A DNA stretch of 18,318 nt from CAZXCQ01 sp964639275 (lineage in GTDB: Bacteria > Desulfobacterota > DSM-4660 > Desulfatiglandales > Desulfatiglandaceae). Shown here in pieces: positions 1 to 6,647 of this stretch. Location: the NCBI GenBank assembly GCA_964639275.1, contig CAZXCQ010000116.1, positions 1 to 18,318 of the forward strand, given 5' to 3'. How positions within the stretch are numbered: position 1 is the first letter of the stretch; the number at the start of each line of letters is the position of its first letter. Under the pieces are notes generated by a model, which did no database searches, was not told the DNA's origin, and was given only the letters and a program-made list of their open reading frames with translations. A program made the translations under genes and the position numbers.

Positions 1-135
1 CTGGCTTTCTTGCCGCTTTTGATGGCGGGAACGAAGGTTCCTGTGCTGGCTTTCTTGCCACTTTTGATGGCGGGAACGAAGGTTCCTGCGTGGGCTTTTT
101 TGCCGCTTTTGGTGGCGGGAACGAAGGTTCCTGTG
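1..135. repeat. 45-bp tandem repeat, three copies, inside the minus-strand gene
   Basis: Units at 1-45, 46-90 and 91-135 differ by only a few bases. They share the core GGCGGGAACGAAGGTTCCTG. The 45-bp period keeps the reading frame and gives the 15-residue protein repeat. The array probably continues beyond the left edge. From 136 onward the pattern decays. Confidence 0.85.
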
Positions 136-454
136 TCAACTTTTCTGACACCTTTGCCAGGCCCGATGAAACCGCCTTTTTTATCCTCTTACCCGCCTTT
201 TTTAGCCTTGACGAAAGCTCCTGTGTTACTGTTTTCGCCACCTTTGCCAGTTTGGACAGGGGCTCTGCGGCCGTCTCTTTTCCCACCAATTCCTCCGCTG
301 CTGGAGGGGTGGCGTCTGCCCAGGGCCAAGGGTACCACTGATAGTAATGGTTCAGAATGACGAGCAACGCTAAAAGGATGGGAATAGACCAAAGCCACTT
401 GGCACCTTTTCGTTTCCGTGCGGCGTCCTCATCGTTTTCGGTGGGTGTGGGCAT
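1..454 (-). CDS. Membrane-anchored protein with proline-rich 15-residue repeats (partial)
   Basis: The frame is open from an ATG at 454 down to the left edge with no stop, so the C-terminal part is missing from the window. A GAGGAG ribosome site lies 9 bases before the start. The protein opens with about 18 charged residues (MPTPTENDEDAARKRKGAKW), then one hydrophobic membrane segment (LWSIPILLALLVIL, about residues 20-34), an aromatic stretch (NHYYQWYPWPW), and a lysine/alanine-rich stalk. It ends in a repeat of the type RKPAQEPSFPPSKAA, three near-identical copies at the edge; upstream stretches with TQEPSF and TQELSS look like decayed older copies. This architecture fits a single-pass inner-membrane protein with an extended periplasmic tail. 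No family is recognised and no enzymatic role can be assigned. It is divergent from the LuxR gene. Confidence 0.75.
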   Translation of the reverse strand, partial: MPTPTENDEDAARKRKGAKWLWSIPILLALLVILNHYYQWYPWPWADATPPAAEELVGKETAAEPLSKLAKVAKTVTQELSSRLKKAGKRIKKAVSSGLAKVSEKLTQEPSFPPPKAAKKPTQEPSFPPSKVARKPAQEPSFPPSKAARKP

Positions 455-524
455 GGCGGATTTCTCCTCGTCTTGTGTATGCCCCCAGGGAGATCCGGGT
501 TGTTTTGGGAGGCCATACAGTATT

Positions 525-554
525 ATCTTAGCACAAAAAAGAAAGAAAAATCAA
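525..554 (-). promoter_or_regulatory. Possible promoter of the repeat-protein gene
   Basis: Read on the minus strand, TTGATT (554-549) is followed after 18 bases by TAAGAT (530-525). Each matches the sigma-70 consensus at four of six positions. It lies about 70 bases upstream of the ATG at 454. This is a pattern match only. Confidence 0.3.
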
Positions 555-626
555 CAGGAAAAGGGTTTTTGTAAGAATCTGGCCGCCCGAAAATGGAGGA
601 TCGATTTGTTGGTCTATTCATTGGCC

Positions 627-655
627 TTGACATAAAAAATGCTCTAACCTAGGAT
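627..655 (+). promoter_or_regulatory. Sigma-70-like promoter, rightward
   Basis: A perfect -35 box TTGACA (627-632) is followed after exactly 17 bases by TAGGAT (650-655, four of six matches to TATAAT). The start codon of the LuxR gene is about 470 bases downstream, so a transcript would have a long leader that includes the MITE-like element, or it could be a separate small RNA. No candidate nearer to the LuxR gene is as good. Confidence 0.5.
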
Positions 656-701
656 ATATTGAGGGCTTCAACCATCGTCGAAGACAGCCGATGTCATAAA
701 A

Positions 702-848
702 CCCGTATTCCGGAAAGGAGATTTGTAACATATTGAAATAGCAATATGTTTCCAATCTACTGGAAATTGTAGCCCATAAATATGAGCAAACAGCACACAA
801 TGATTCCAGACACTTACAAGGTCAGAAGGCAATTTTGCGGAATACGGG
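702..848. mobile_element. MITE-like element with terminal inverted repeats and 6-bp target duplication
   Basis: The 147-bp element begins CCCGTATTCCG (702-712) and ends with the exact reverse complement CGGAATACGGG (838-848); allowing one mismatch the arms extend to 15 bp. It is bounded on both sides by the same hexamer ATAAAA (696-701 and 849-854), as expected for a target-site duplication. It has no transposase frame, so it would be non-autonomous. Inside are two further inverted repeats: AACATATTG/CAATATGTT (727-735 and 742-750) and TTTCCA/TGGAAA (749-754 and 761-766). The IS family whose transposase moves it is not identified. Confidence 0.7.
727..766. repeat. Paired inverted repeats inside the MITE-like element
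   Basis: A perfect 9-bp inverted repeat with a 6-base loop (727-750) is directly followed by a 6-bp inverted repeat with a 6-base loop (749-766). They could fold as hairpins in RNA or serve as a protein-binding dyad; the sequence alone does not say which. Confidence 0.55.
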
Positions 849-981
849 ATAAAAGGCATTTGTTTCTGGCTCTTTGGGGTCCCTCGTAATGGATTTCACC
901 TAGCTTTTGGCAGTTATTTAAATTATATACAAGAATTAGGTGAGGCCTCAAAGGAGCTTCTGGCCACGATGAAATACCCTA

Positions 982-1009
982 TTTTTTTTAAAATCAGCAA
1001 GTTTTTTTT
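982..1009. other. Two phased T8 tracts (likely intrinsic DNA bend)
   Basis: Runs of eight T at 982-989 and 1002-1009 start 20 bases apart, close to two helical turns. Phased A/T tracts of this kind curve DNA. They lie 115-145 bases upstream of the LuxR start codon. No stable hairpin precedes either run, so they are not convincing terminators. Confidence 0.45.
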
Positions 1010-1124
1010 GTGACCGGAGAGACTACCATATTGCCTTAGCTTCAAGACTTCAAATAGCGCAGCCCTCTCCCTCATGATTTCCATAGGGCCCTTTTCTCTG
1101 GCACCCCACATGATGGATTGAAGG

Positions 1125-2309
1125 ATGAGACATCAGAAGTACAAAAGGCTAAAGGATATCGTCGAGGTCATCAACGCTGCTAAAAAGACTCTGGACAAGA
1201 ATGCCCTGGAGAATAATGTACTTGATGTCATCTCCAAATGCTTCCATATCGATCAGTCGGTCTTTATCGTCCAAGATCCAGAAAGTGGGCCTGCGGATTT
1301 CATATTGAGAAATCTGGATCACAACAGACACTCGGAATATATCGACCATTTTTATAAGCAGGATCCTTTCCAGCCCATTAAGAAGGACAAGGAGCTGTGC
1401 CGACTCCAGTGGGGTCCTTTACCCAATAAGGATGTGGTCAGCCTGAAGGATGTAGTACGCCATTCAGCCTTCTTGTCCACAGAGTATTATAACGAGTTTT
1501 ATCGGCCCCAAAAGATCTTTTGGGAACTGGGTACTTTTCTGAGGAACAGAGACAAGATTTTGGGGTATATCGCCCTATTTAGGCCTCGGCATACAAGGGA
1601 TTTCTCTGAAAATGAGATCGAATTTCTGAGTGTCATCTCGCCTTACGTCACAATCGCCCTTGAAAATACTCTGCTCCGAACGCAGACGGAACTTAGAGGA
1701 CTGGCCCTTGAAATCATTGAGAAGAGCTCTGACGATGGATTGCTTATATGCGATGATTCACTGAACATACTCTACATCAACCCGAAGGCAAAGGAATTCT
1801 GTAAGGATATCAGCCAGGTCTGGTTTACAAACAGAGGCCATGATGACTCGGTTCCAAACATTCTCCTAAGAGATTGTCAGGCCTTAAAAGAGATATCCAA
1901 AAGGTCTGCCTTTGATCTTTCTCCGCCTCCCATCAAGAGGATATTTGACTCACCCACAGGACGCTACATGGTGTATGCACAATATGCCGAAAAGGATTTC
2001 AGCTCTGGGCTGAAACGGGTATTTGTGGTCAAGATTACCCAGCTCACCAGACCAACGACCTGGCAACAAAAGGAGACCGGACAAGTCTTCCGGTTAACAA
2101 AGAGAGAAACGGAAATCGCGGGTCAGATCTTCAAAGGGCTCAAGAACGCTGAGATTGCAGAGAGGCTTTTTATCAGCGAAATAACGGTCAAGAAACACAT
2201 ACAGAACATCTGCAGAAAAATAGGGGTGAACAACAGAACAGCTCTCGTCTATGAAATCTTTAAGGGTGATCTGCCCTCCGTATCTTACCCGAGTCATATT
2301 GAGCAGTAG
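1125..2309 (+). CDS. LuxR-family transcriptional regulator with GAF/PAS-like sensor half
   Basis: The 394-residue protein has a C-terminal LuxR/NarL-type helix-turn-helix at residues 322-376: LTKRETEIA, then NAEIAERLFISEITVKKHI, then the GVNNRTALV tail. Residues about 20-180 resemble a GAF domain, and about 182-300 resemble a PAS domain (EKSSDDGLLICDDSLNILYI). There is no phosphoreceiver domain, so activity is probably set by a small ligand bound in the N-terminal half. The ATG at 1125 is the first available start, since an in-frame TGA lies just upstream; its only ribosome-site-like sequence, AAGG, directly abuts the ATG, so the start is weakly supported. It precedes a catabolic operon in the same orientation and is the natural candidate regulator of it. 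The ligand is unknown. Confidence 0.88.
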   Translation: MRHQKYKRLKDIVEVINAAKKTLDKNALENNVLDVISKCFHIDQSVFIVQDPESGPADFILRNLDHNRHSEYIDHFYKQDPFQPIKKDKELCRLQWGPLPNKDVVSLKDVVRHSAFLSTEYYNEFYRPQKIFWELGTFLRNRDKILGYIALFRPRHTRDFSENEIEFLSVISPYVTIALENTLLRTQTELRGLALEIIEKSSDDGLLICDDSLNILYINPKAKEFCKDISQVWFTNRGHDDSVPNILLRDCQALKEISKRSAFDLSPPPIKRIFDSPTGRYMVYAQYAEKDFSSGLKRVFVVKITQLTRPTTWQQKETGQVFRLTKRETEIAGQIFKGLKNAEIAERLFISEITVKKHIQNICRKIGVNNRTALVYEIFKGDLPSVSYPSHIEQ

Positions 2310-2613
2310 CAGCGCCTGACGATTCTGAATGTCTTACTTCTTTAGCGTCCTTTGATCTTTCGGCAGCGGGTTCAGACAGGAAGGGTTTGCCGCTGGCCGC
2401 CCCCAATACCCCGCTTTTCCTCCCTGATGAGAAAAATACTACTTTTGTATAATTGACCTGATTCAACCAATATATGTAAATTGCATAATGCTTTAGCCTC
2501 TTGGCAAAACATCATGAGACATTTTAAGGACATGCTGAGTAAAGCCGTTTTCCCAGCAACCAGTGTACACCATTCACAATGCATCCCGGGGCTTACAAAC
2601 AAAGGAGGGCGCC
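2310..2613. other. Intergenic region upstream of the catabolic operon
   Basis: No gene is seen. A 9-bp stem with one bulge can form between 2361-2369 (CGGCAGCGG) and 2390-2399 (CCGCTGGCCG), but no T-run follows, so it is at best a weak terminator of the LuxR gene. A TATAAT at 2448-2453 and an AT-rich stretch with the small palindrome GCATAATGC (2483-2491) follow, a plausible promoter/operator zone. Confidence 0.4.
2424..2453 (+). promoter_or_regulatory. Possible operon promoter with perfect -10 box
   Basis: TATAAT at 2448-2453 is a perfect -10. The best -35 at 18 bases spacing, CTGATG (2424-2429), matches only three of six positions, which would suit an activator-dependent promoter such as one driven by the upstream LuxR protein. 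It lies about 160 bases before the amidohydrolase start. Confidence 0.35.
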
Positions 2614-4359
2614 ATGGAAGATCGAGGACCAGAATCCCAACAAACAGGAGCAGACCTGGTCATTACCAATGCCAAGGTCATCACCGTGGATAAGGACTTT
2701 ACCATCAAACAGGCGGTGGCTGTAAAAGACGGAAGAATCACAGCCGTTGGCACCAATCAGGACATCAAGCCCTTGATCGGCCCTCATACACGGGTCTTGG
2801 ATCTGAAGGGAAAACCAGTACTGCCCGGTATCGACGAAACCCACATGCATGGGCCCTTTTTTGGCGCCACGAGACCGCCTTTGGCCCTTGATTTGACCTA
2901 TCCCGGCATCCAGTCCATTTCCCATATGGTCGAAGCGCTCCGCCAAAAGGTGGATGAGGTCGAGCCGAGCGAGTGGATTCGTGGCTTCGGCTGGGACCAG
3001 ACATCCCTTGAGGAATGCAAAAATGACCCTGCCAGGCTGCCCAGGAGGTCTGATATCGATCCGGTCTCCAGGGATAATCCGGTGGTATTCACGGACTTCT
3101 CAGGCCACACACTCCTGGCCAATAGCAAGGCCCTTGAGATGGCCGGAATCTCAAGGGACACCCCTGATCCCGAGACGGGCGAAATGGAGAGAGACCCGGC
3201 CACAGAGGAGCCGACCGGCATCTTCAAGGAACTCGGGGCCCAACTGCTCATGGCTGGGGTCGTTCCTCTTTTGACAAGGGAGGAGAAAAGACAAGCCGTT
3301 CTCACGACCCTGGATCACCTCAGGGCCAATGGGGTCACCAGCTTTACGGATGCGGCGATCGGTCCCGGTGGTGAGATGTATGTCTATGGCGTCATGAGTG
3401 CAGAGTTCATTGATATCTACAAAGAACTCTTGGAGGAAGGCAATCTGACGGCCAGGGTGAGCATACTGTTGCTCCTGGGCGAATATGGAGCGCTGACGTT
3501 GGAGGATTTGAAGAAGAATATTGAGACATTCAAAGTACCAGAGGATGTCGACAAGACATGGCTCAATTTCCCCGGAGTCAAGATATTCGCTGACGGTATT
3601 CCGCCGACCATGACCTCCTGGATGAATGACGATTATGAGACCGGGGGTCACGGGGCCTCCGTGGTTCTGGGAAAAACAGACCAGGAGCAGCGGAATAAGC
3701 TTATGGAAATGATTGTTTATGTCCATTCAAAAGGTTATCAGATAGGTGTCCACGCTACTGGGGACCGCGCTATTGACGCAGCTGTGGACGGTTTTGTGAG
3801 GGGCTGCAAAGAAATACCCGGGCGCGATCCGCGTCACTATATTATCCACGGCGATTTTATAAGCCCGGAGAAAGCAAAGGCCCTGGCCGAAATCAATGGT
3901 GGTGTCGCCATGCAGCCGTTTATAAAGGTCATGATTTCGGACTATGTTCCTGCCATTGTAGGTGAGAAGAGGGCGGCCTACGAATGGCCGGCCCGAACTG
4001 TTCTCGATGCAGGGGTCAAATTAACCAGCAGTTCCGATGCGCCCGTGACCTATCCGAACTGGCGGCAGGGTGTTCAAGCAGCGGTCTTGAGAGAAGGCCT
4101 GGTCTCAGGCAGAGTAAGCGGGCCGGAAGAACGTATCACCGTGGAAGAGGCGATCCGAACCTACACTCTGAACGGCGCTTGGCAGGACCATATGGATGAT
4201 GTCAAGGGGTCCATTGAAGTGGGGAAGCTCGCCGATTTTTGTGTCATCAATGGGGACATATTGACGGTGGATCCCCACCAGATAGGAGAGATCCAGGTGC
4301 TCATGACCATTGTGGGGGGGAAAATCGTCTTTGACCAGTTGTTTAAGGAGGATACATAG
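2614..4359 (+). CDS. Amidohydrolase family 3 (YtcJ-like) metal-dependent hydrolase
   Basis: The start is set at ATG 2614 because AAAGGAGGG lies just before it; the longer frame from 2563 has no ribosome site. The 581-residue product has the amidohydrolase layout: an N-terminal beta-sandwich part (ADLVITNAKVITVDKDF), then LPGIDETHMHG with the metal-binding His-x-His at 77 and 79, a central lysine in GVKIFADG (K323), HATGDRA (H380), HGDF (H412) and the catalytic aspartate in SSSDAP (D475). The C-terminal GKLADFCVINGDIL completes the sandwich. No signal peptide is seen, so it is probably cytoplasmic. The family hydrolyses amide, carbamate or cyclic amide/imide bonds; the substrate here is unknown. 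It is the first gene of the transport/catabolic operon, suggesting that it acts on the imported compound. Confidence 0.9.
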   Translation: MEDRGPESQQTGADLVITNAKVITVDKDFTIKQAVAVKDGRITAVGTNQDIKPLIGPHTRVLDLKGKPVLPGIDETHMHGPFFGATRPPLALDLTYPGIQSISHMVEALRQKVDEVEPSEWIRGFGWDQTSLEECKNDPARLPRRSDIDPVSRDNPVVFTDFSGHTLLANSKALEMAGISRDTPDPETGEMERDPATEEPTGIFKELGAQLLMAGVVPLLTREEKRQAVLTTLDHLRANGVTSFTDAAIGPGGEMYVYGVMSAEFIDIYKELLEEGNLTARVSILLLLGEYGALTLEDLKKNIETFKVPEDVDKTWLNFPGVKIFADGIPPTMTSWMNDDYETGGHGASVVLGKTDQEQRNKLMEMIVYVHSKGYQIGVHATGDRAIDAAVDGFVRGCKEIPGRDPRHYIIHGDFISPEKAKALAEINGGVAMQPFIKVMISDYVPAIVGEKRAAYEWPARTVLDAGVKLTSSSDAPVTYPNWRQGVQAAVLREGLVSGRVSGPEERITVEEAIRTYTLNGAWQDHMDDVKGSIEVGKLADFCVINGDILTVDPHQIGEIQVLMTIVGGKIVFDQLFKEDT

Positions 4360-4372
4360 CGGTTTAGTGCAC

Positions 4373-4390
4373 GCCGTCCCGCGGGACGGC
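4373..4390. repeat. 18-bp perfect palindrome between amidohydrolase and binding-protein genes
   Basis: GCCGTCCCGCGGGACGGC is self-complementary over all 18 bases and can form a GC-only 7-bp stem with a CGCG loop in RNA. It lies 14 bases after the amidohydrolase stop and 40 bases before the next ATG. No T-run follows. Such stems between genes of a transporter operon often protect the downstream mRNA, which would raise the amount of binding protein relative to the first gene (inference). Confidence 0.55.
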
Positions 4391-4429
4391 CAGAAGGCGT
4401 TCACCTTAAAAAAGGCAAGGAGGGCACTC

Positions 4430-5632
4430 ATGGAAAGGATAAGAAAAGCTTCGATTGTGGCGATTTTCGTGATGTTACTGTCGGCTGCATTCCCTTTTGG
4501 AAGCCAAGGCGTAACCGAGGCGGCGACAAAAACCCTCAAGGTCGGCATGCTCATGCCCTTATCAGGGCCCATTAGCATTGTGGGCGTTGGCTTGACCAGG
4601 GCCGTGGAACTCTACTTCGACAAGGTCAACGAACAAGGGGGCCTTAAGATCGGTGGAGACACCTATAAGCTCAAACTGATTGCGGAGGACAGCAAACTCG
4701 ATCCGACGGCTGCTGCTACGGCAACCAAGAAACTGGTCTACAGAGATGGGGCCCGGTATGTATTCGGAGCCATTTCACCGCCGGTTGCGGCGGCAATCTA
4801 CCAGGTCTGCGCAAAGGCCAAGGCCATGCACGTTATCACCTGGATCGACGCCCCTGGTGTCCCTGGGGACATCAGTCCCAAGAAGCCCTACGCCGTGAGA
4901 CTGGTGACCACCTCGGATGCCAATTGGGTGATGAATTACGATTTTCTGAGCAAGACGTATCCAAAAGCAAAAAGACTCTTCATGGTTGTACCGGACGTGG
5001 GTCTTCCTCTTAAAAAGGCAAAAAAATTGGCCCAGGAGAGGGGTCTGACAGTGGTCGGGCATGAACTCTGGCCCTTGGGCACAGAAGACTTTCTGCCCTA
5101 CTATACAAAGGCCCTAGCTGCCAAACCGGATGTGATCCAGGCCAATAACAGTGCCCAGGCAGGCTTTCAGCTCAGGGCTGCGCGTCAACTGGGTTTCAAG
5201 GGTGTTTTTATCTCGGATTCACCGCTGGCCCCCGGCATTATCTTGAACATAGCCGGCCCTGAGGCCTCCAATAATGTCATCACCAACGGGATGGACTTCG
5301 CTCACGCCACACCAGGCATGAAGGAAAGCATAGAGCGTTGGAAGAAGAAATTCAAGGAGCCTTATTTTGAGGACGCCCCCCTCACCTGGAGCGAGGCAGA
5401 GGTCTTTGTGCAGGCACTGAAAAAGGCCAACAGCCTGGACCCTGAGAAAGTCCTGGCAACCTTTGACGCCATGACAGCCCCTGGGAGTTTTCAAACCTGC
5501 TGGGGACCGGGCCATATGGGCGGCAAAAAGACCTTCGGTATAAATCGGGTGTTGGTGAGACCCGTCCCCCAGACCAGGCTTATGAATGGAAAGATAGAGT
5601 TTGTAGACTTCAAGATGCCCACCCTAGAATAA
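4430..5632 (+). CDS. Branched-chain amino acid-type ABC transporter substrate-binding protein
   Basis: The start is ATG 4430, preceded by AAGGAGG; a longer frame from 4310 overlaps the amidohydrolase and is not supported. The 400-residue protein begins with a Sec signal peptide (MERIRKASIVAIFVMLLSAA, probable cleavage after about residue 32, near VTEAA). The mature part starts TLKVGMLMPLSGPIS, the typical opening of the LivJ/LivK-like type I periplasmic binding fold, with VYRDGARYVFGAISPPVAAA as the conserved ligand-pocket region. It would deliver ligand to the permeases encoded next. This superfamily binds amino acids, amides, urea and aromatic acids, so the ligand cannot be read from the fold. 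Confidence 0.92.
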   Translation: MERIRKASIVAIFVMLLSAAFPFGSQGVTEAATKTLKVGMLMPLSGPISIVGVGLTRAVELYFDKVNEQGGLKIGGDTYKLKLIAEDSKLDPTAAATATKKLVYRDGARYVFGAISPPVAAAIYQVCAKAKAMHVITWIDAPGVPGDISPKKPYAVRLVTTSDANWVMNYDFLSKTYPKAKRLFMVVPDVGLPLKKAKKLAQERGLTVVGHELWPLGTEDFLPYYTKALAAKPDVIQANNSAQAGFQLRAARQLGFKGVFISDSPLAPGIILNIAGPEASNNVITNGMDFAHATPGMKESIERWKKKFKEPYFEDAPLTWSEAEVFVQALKKANSLDPEKVLATFDAMTAPGSFQTCWGPGHMGGKKTFGINRVLVRPVPQTRLMNGKIEFVDFKMPTLE

Positions 5633-5674
5633 CAAACTGGCTTGTGGACTGACTGGCTTGTTATCTCTAGGCCT

Positions 5675-5683
5675 CCCCCCCCC
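5675..5683. repeat. C9 homopolymer in the intergenic gap before livH
   Basis: Nine consecutive C lie between AGGCC and GGCCT, giving a small inverted repeat round the run. A 10-bp direct repeat ACTGGCTTGT (5636-5645, 5652-5661) precedes it. The 139-base gap between binding-protein and permease genes otherwise shows no recognisable site. Confidence 0.5.
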
Positions 5684-5771
5684 GGCCTGATGCAAAGGCG
5701 GGGCAGAGGAGGGCTGATCGGGGTGTGCTGGATCAAAATGGTCAGCGCATCGCAACGCAATAAGCGAGGGC

Positions 5772-6647
5772 ATGATTTTGAACCTACCGGCTGAAGCGAT
5801 CTGGCAAGGTGTCATGAACGGATTGGCCCTGGGATGGATCTATGTCCTCATGGCCCTCGGTCTGACGCTCATCTTCGGCATCATGCACATCATGCAGTTC
5901 GCCCATGGTGAGATCTATATGCTGGGGGCCTATGTGGTCTATTATCTGACCGCATCTCTAGGATTGCCGCTATTGGTGGCAACCGGGGTGAGTATGGTGG
6001 TGATGGCCGGGGTAGGTCTGGTTCTGGAACGATGCCTGTTTCGTCCCCTGAAAATGGATTGGCCATCCGCGGTTGTTGGCGCCACAGGTCTGACCCTTAT
6101 TCTTCAGAGCGGCTCCGTGGTCATTTTCGGTCTCTATCAGCGGAATATCCCTGTTCTGGCACAAGGGCCGTTCGATCTCATGGGGAGCGTGGTGCCCAAG
6201 GATAGAATCGCTGCCGTTGTGGTGGCCGTGATTCTGAGCCTGATGCTGTATCTTTTTCTCAAGCTGACAAGATATGGCCAGGCCATGGTCGCCAGCGCCC
6301 AGAGCCCTGAAGGCGCTATCCTACAGGGGATCGGCCCGAACAGGATGTCCGCCCTATCCATGGCCATCGGCTGCGCCCTTGCCGCTGCGGGTGGGACACT
6401 GGCCGGGTCTCTGTTCACGCTGAGCCCATTCATGGGCCTTCTGCCACTGATCAAAGGCTTGACCATTATTGTCCTGGGCGGCATGGGCAGTTTGCCTGGC
6501 GCTTTCATAGCAGGGATGACGCTAGGACTGATCGATGGCGTGATCCCCCTCCTATTTGGGGCGGCCTGGGCGTCCATAGGACCCCTACTCTTGGTCATTC
6601 TGGTGCTGGTTATCAAACCACAAGGGTTCTTTGGTCATGCAGAATAG
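5772..6647 (+). CDS. livH: Branched-chain amino acid-type ABC transporter permease LivH
   Basis: This 291-residue, very hydrophobic inner-membrane protein has about eight membrane segments. It shows LivH hallmarks: the N-terminal GLALGWIYVLMALGLTLIFG followed by IMQFAHGEIYMLGAY, and near the C-terminus KGLTIIVLGGMGSLPGAFIAG, the EAA-like loop that contacts the ATPases. The ATG at 5772 has a GCGAGGG site immediately upstream and matches the normal family start. It overlaps the next permease gene by a few codons, indicating translational coupling. It forms half of the heterodimeric channel of the importer. Confidence 0.93.
   Translation: MILNLPAEAIWQGVMNGLALGWIYVLMALGLTLIFGIMHIMQFAHGEIYMLGAYVVYYLTASLGLPLLVATGVSMVVMAGVGLVLERCLFRPLKMDWPSAVVGATGLTLILQSGSVVIFGLYQRNIPVLAQGPFDLMGSVVPKDRIAAVVVAVILSLMLYLFLKLTRYGQAMVASAQSPEGAILQGIGPNRMSALSMAIGCALAAAGGTLAGSLFTLSPFMGLLPLIKGLTIIVLGGMGSLPGAFIAGMTLGLIDGVIPLLFGAAWASIGPLLLVILVLVIKPQGFFGHAE

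Larger units (their letters stand above)
455..1124. other. Gene-free, AT-rich divergent intergenic region
   Basis: No convincing coding frame is present on either strand: the open stretches are short and lack ribosome sites. The region separates the leftward repeat-protein gene from the rightward LuxR gene. It holds a sigma-70-like promoter (627-655), a MITE-like element (702-848), an imperfect inverted repeat with TCACCTA at 896-902 and TAGGTGA at 937-943, and two T8 tracts at 982-989 and 1002-1009. It looks more AT-rich than the operon downstream. Confidence 0.6.

Noticed and set aside
1..135. CRISPR array
   Set aside because: The 45-bp units are contiguous with no spacers and keep a protein reading frame.
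10..360. Plus-strand frame with repeated MAGTKVP units
   Set aside because: It is the antisense shadow of the minus-strand repeat gene, has no ribosome site, and the minus frame has a start, membrane helix and coherent repeats.
896..943. Second small transposable element (TCACCTA/TAGGTGA)
   Set aside because: The arms are only 7 bp and no flanking target duplication is visible.
2471..2491. Shared operator between the LuxR upstream dyad and the amidohydrolase upstream region (CAATATGT-like)
   Set aside because: The match needs an insertion and covers too few bases to be convincing.
2563..2613. Longer N-terminus for the amidohydrolase
   Set aside because: The extra 17 residues lack a ribosome site, while ATG 2614 has a strong one and matches the family start.
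4310..4429. Longer N-terminus for the substrate-binding protein
   Set aside because: It overlaps the amidohydrolase, crosses the 18-bp palindrome, and would bury the signal peptide inside the protein.
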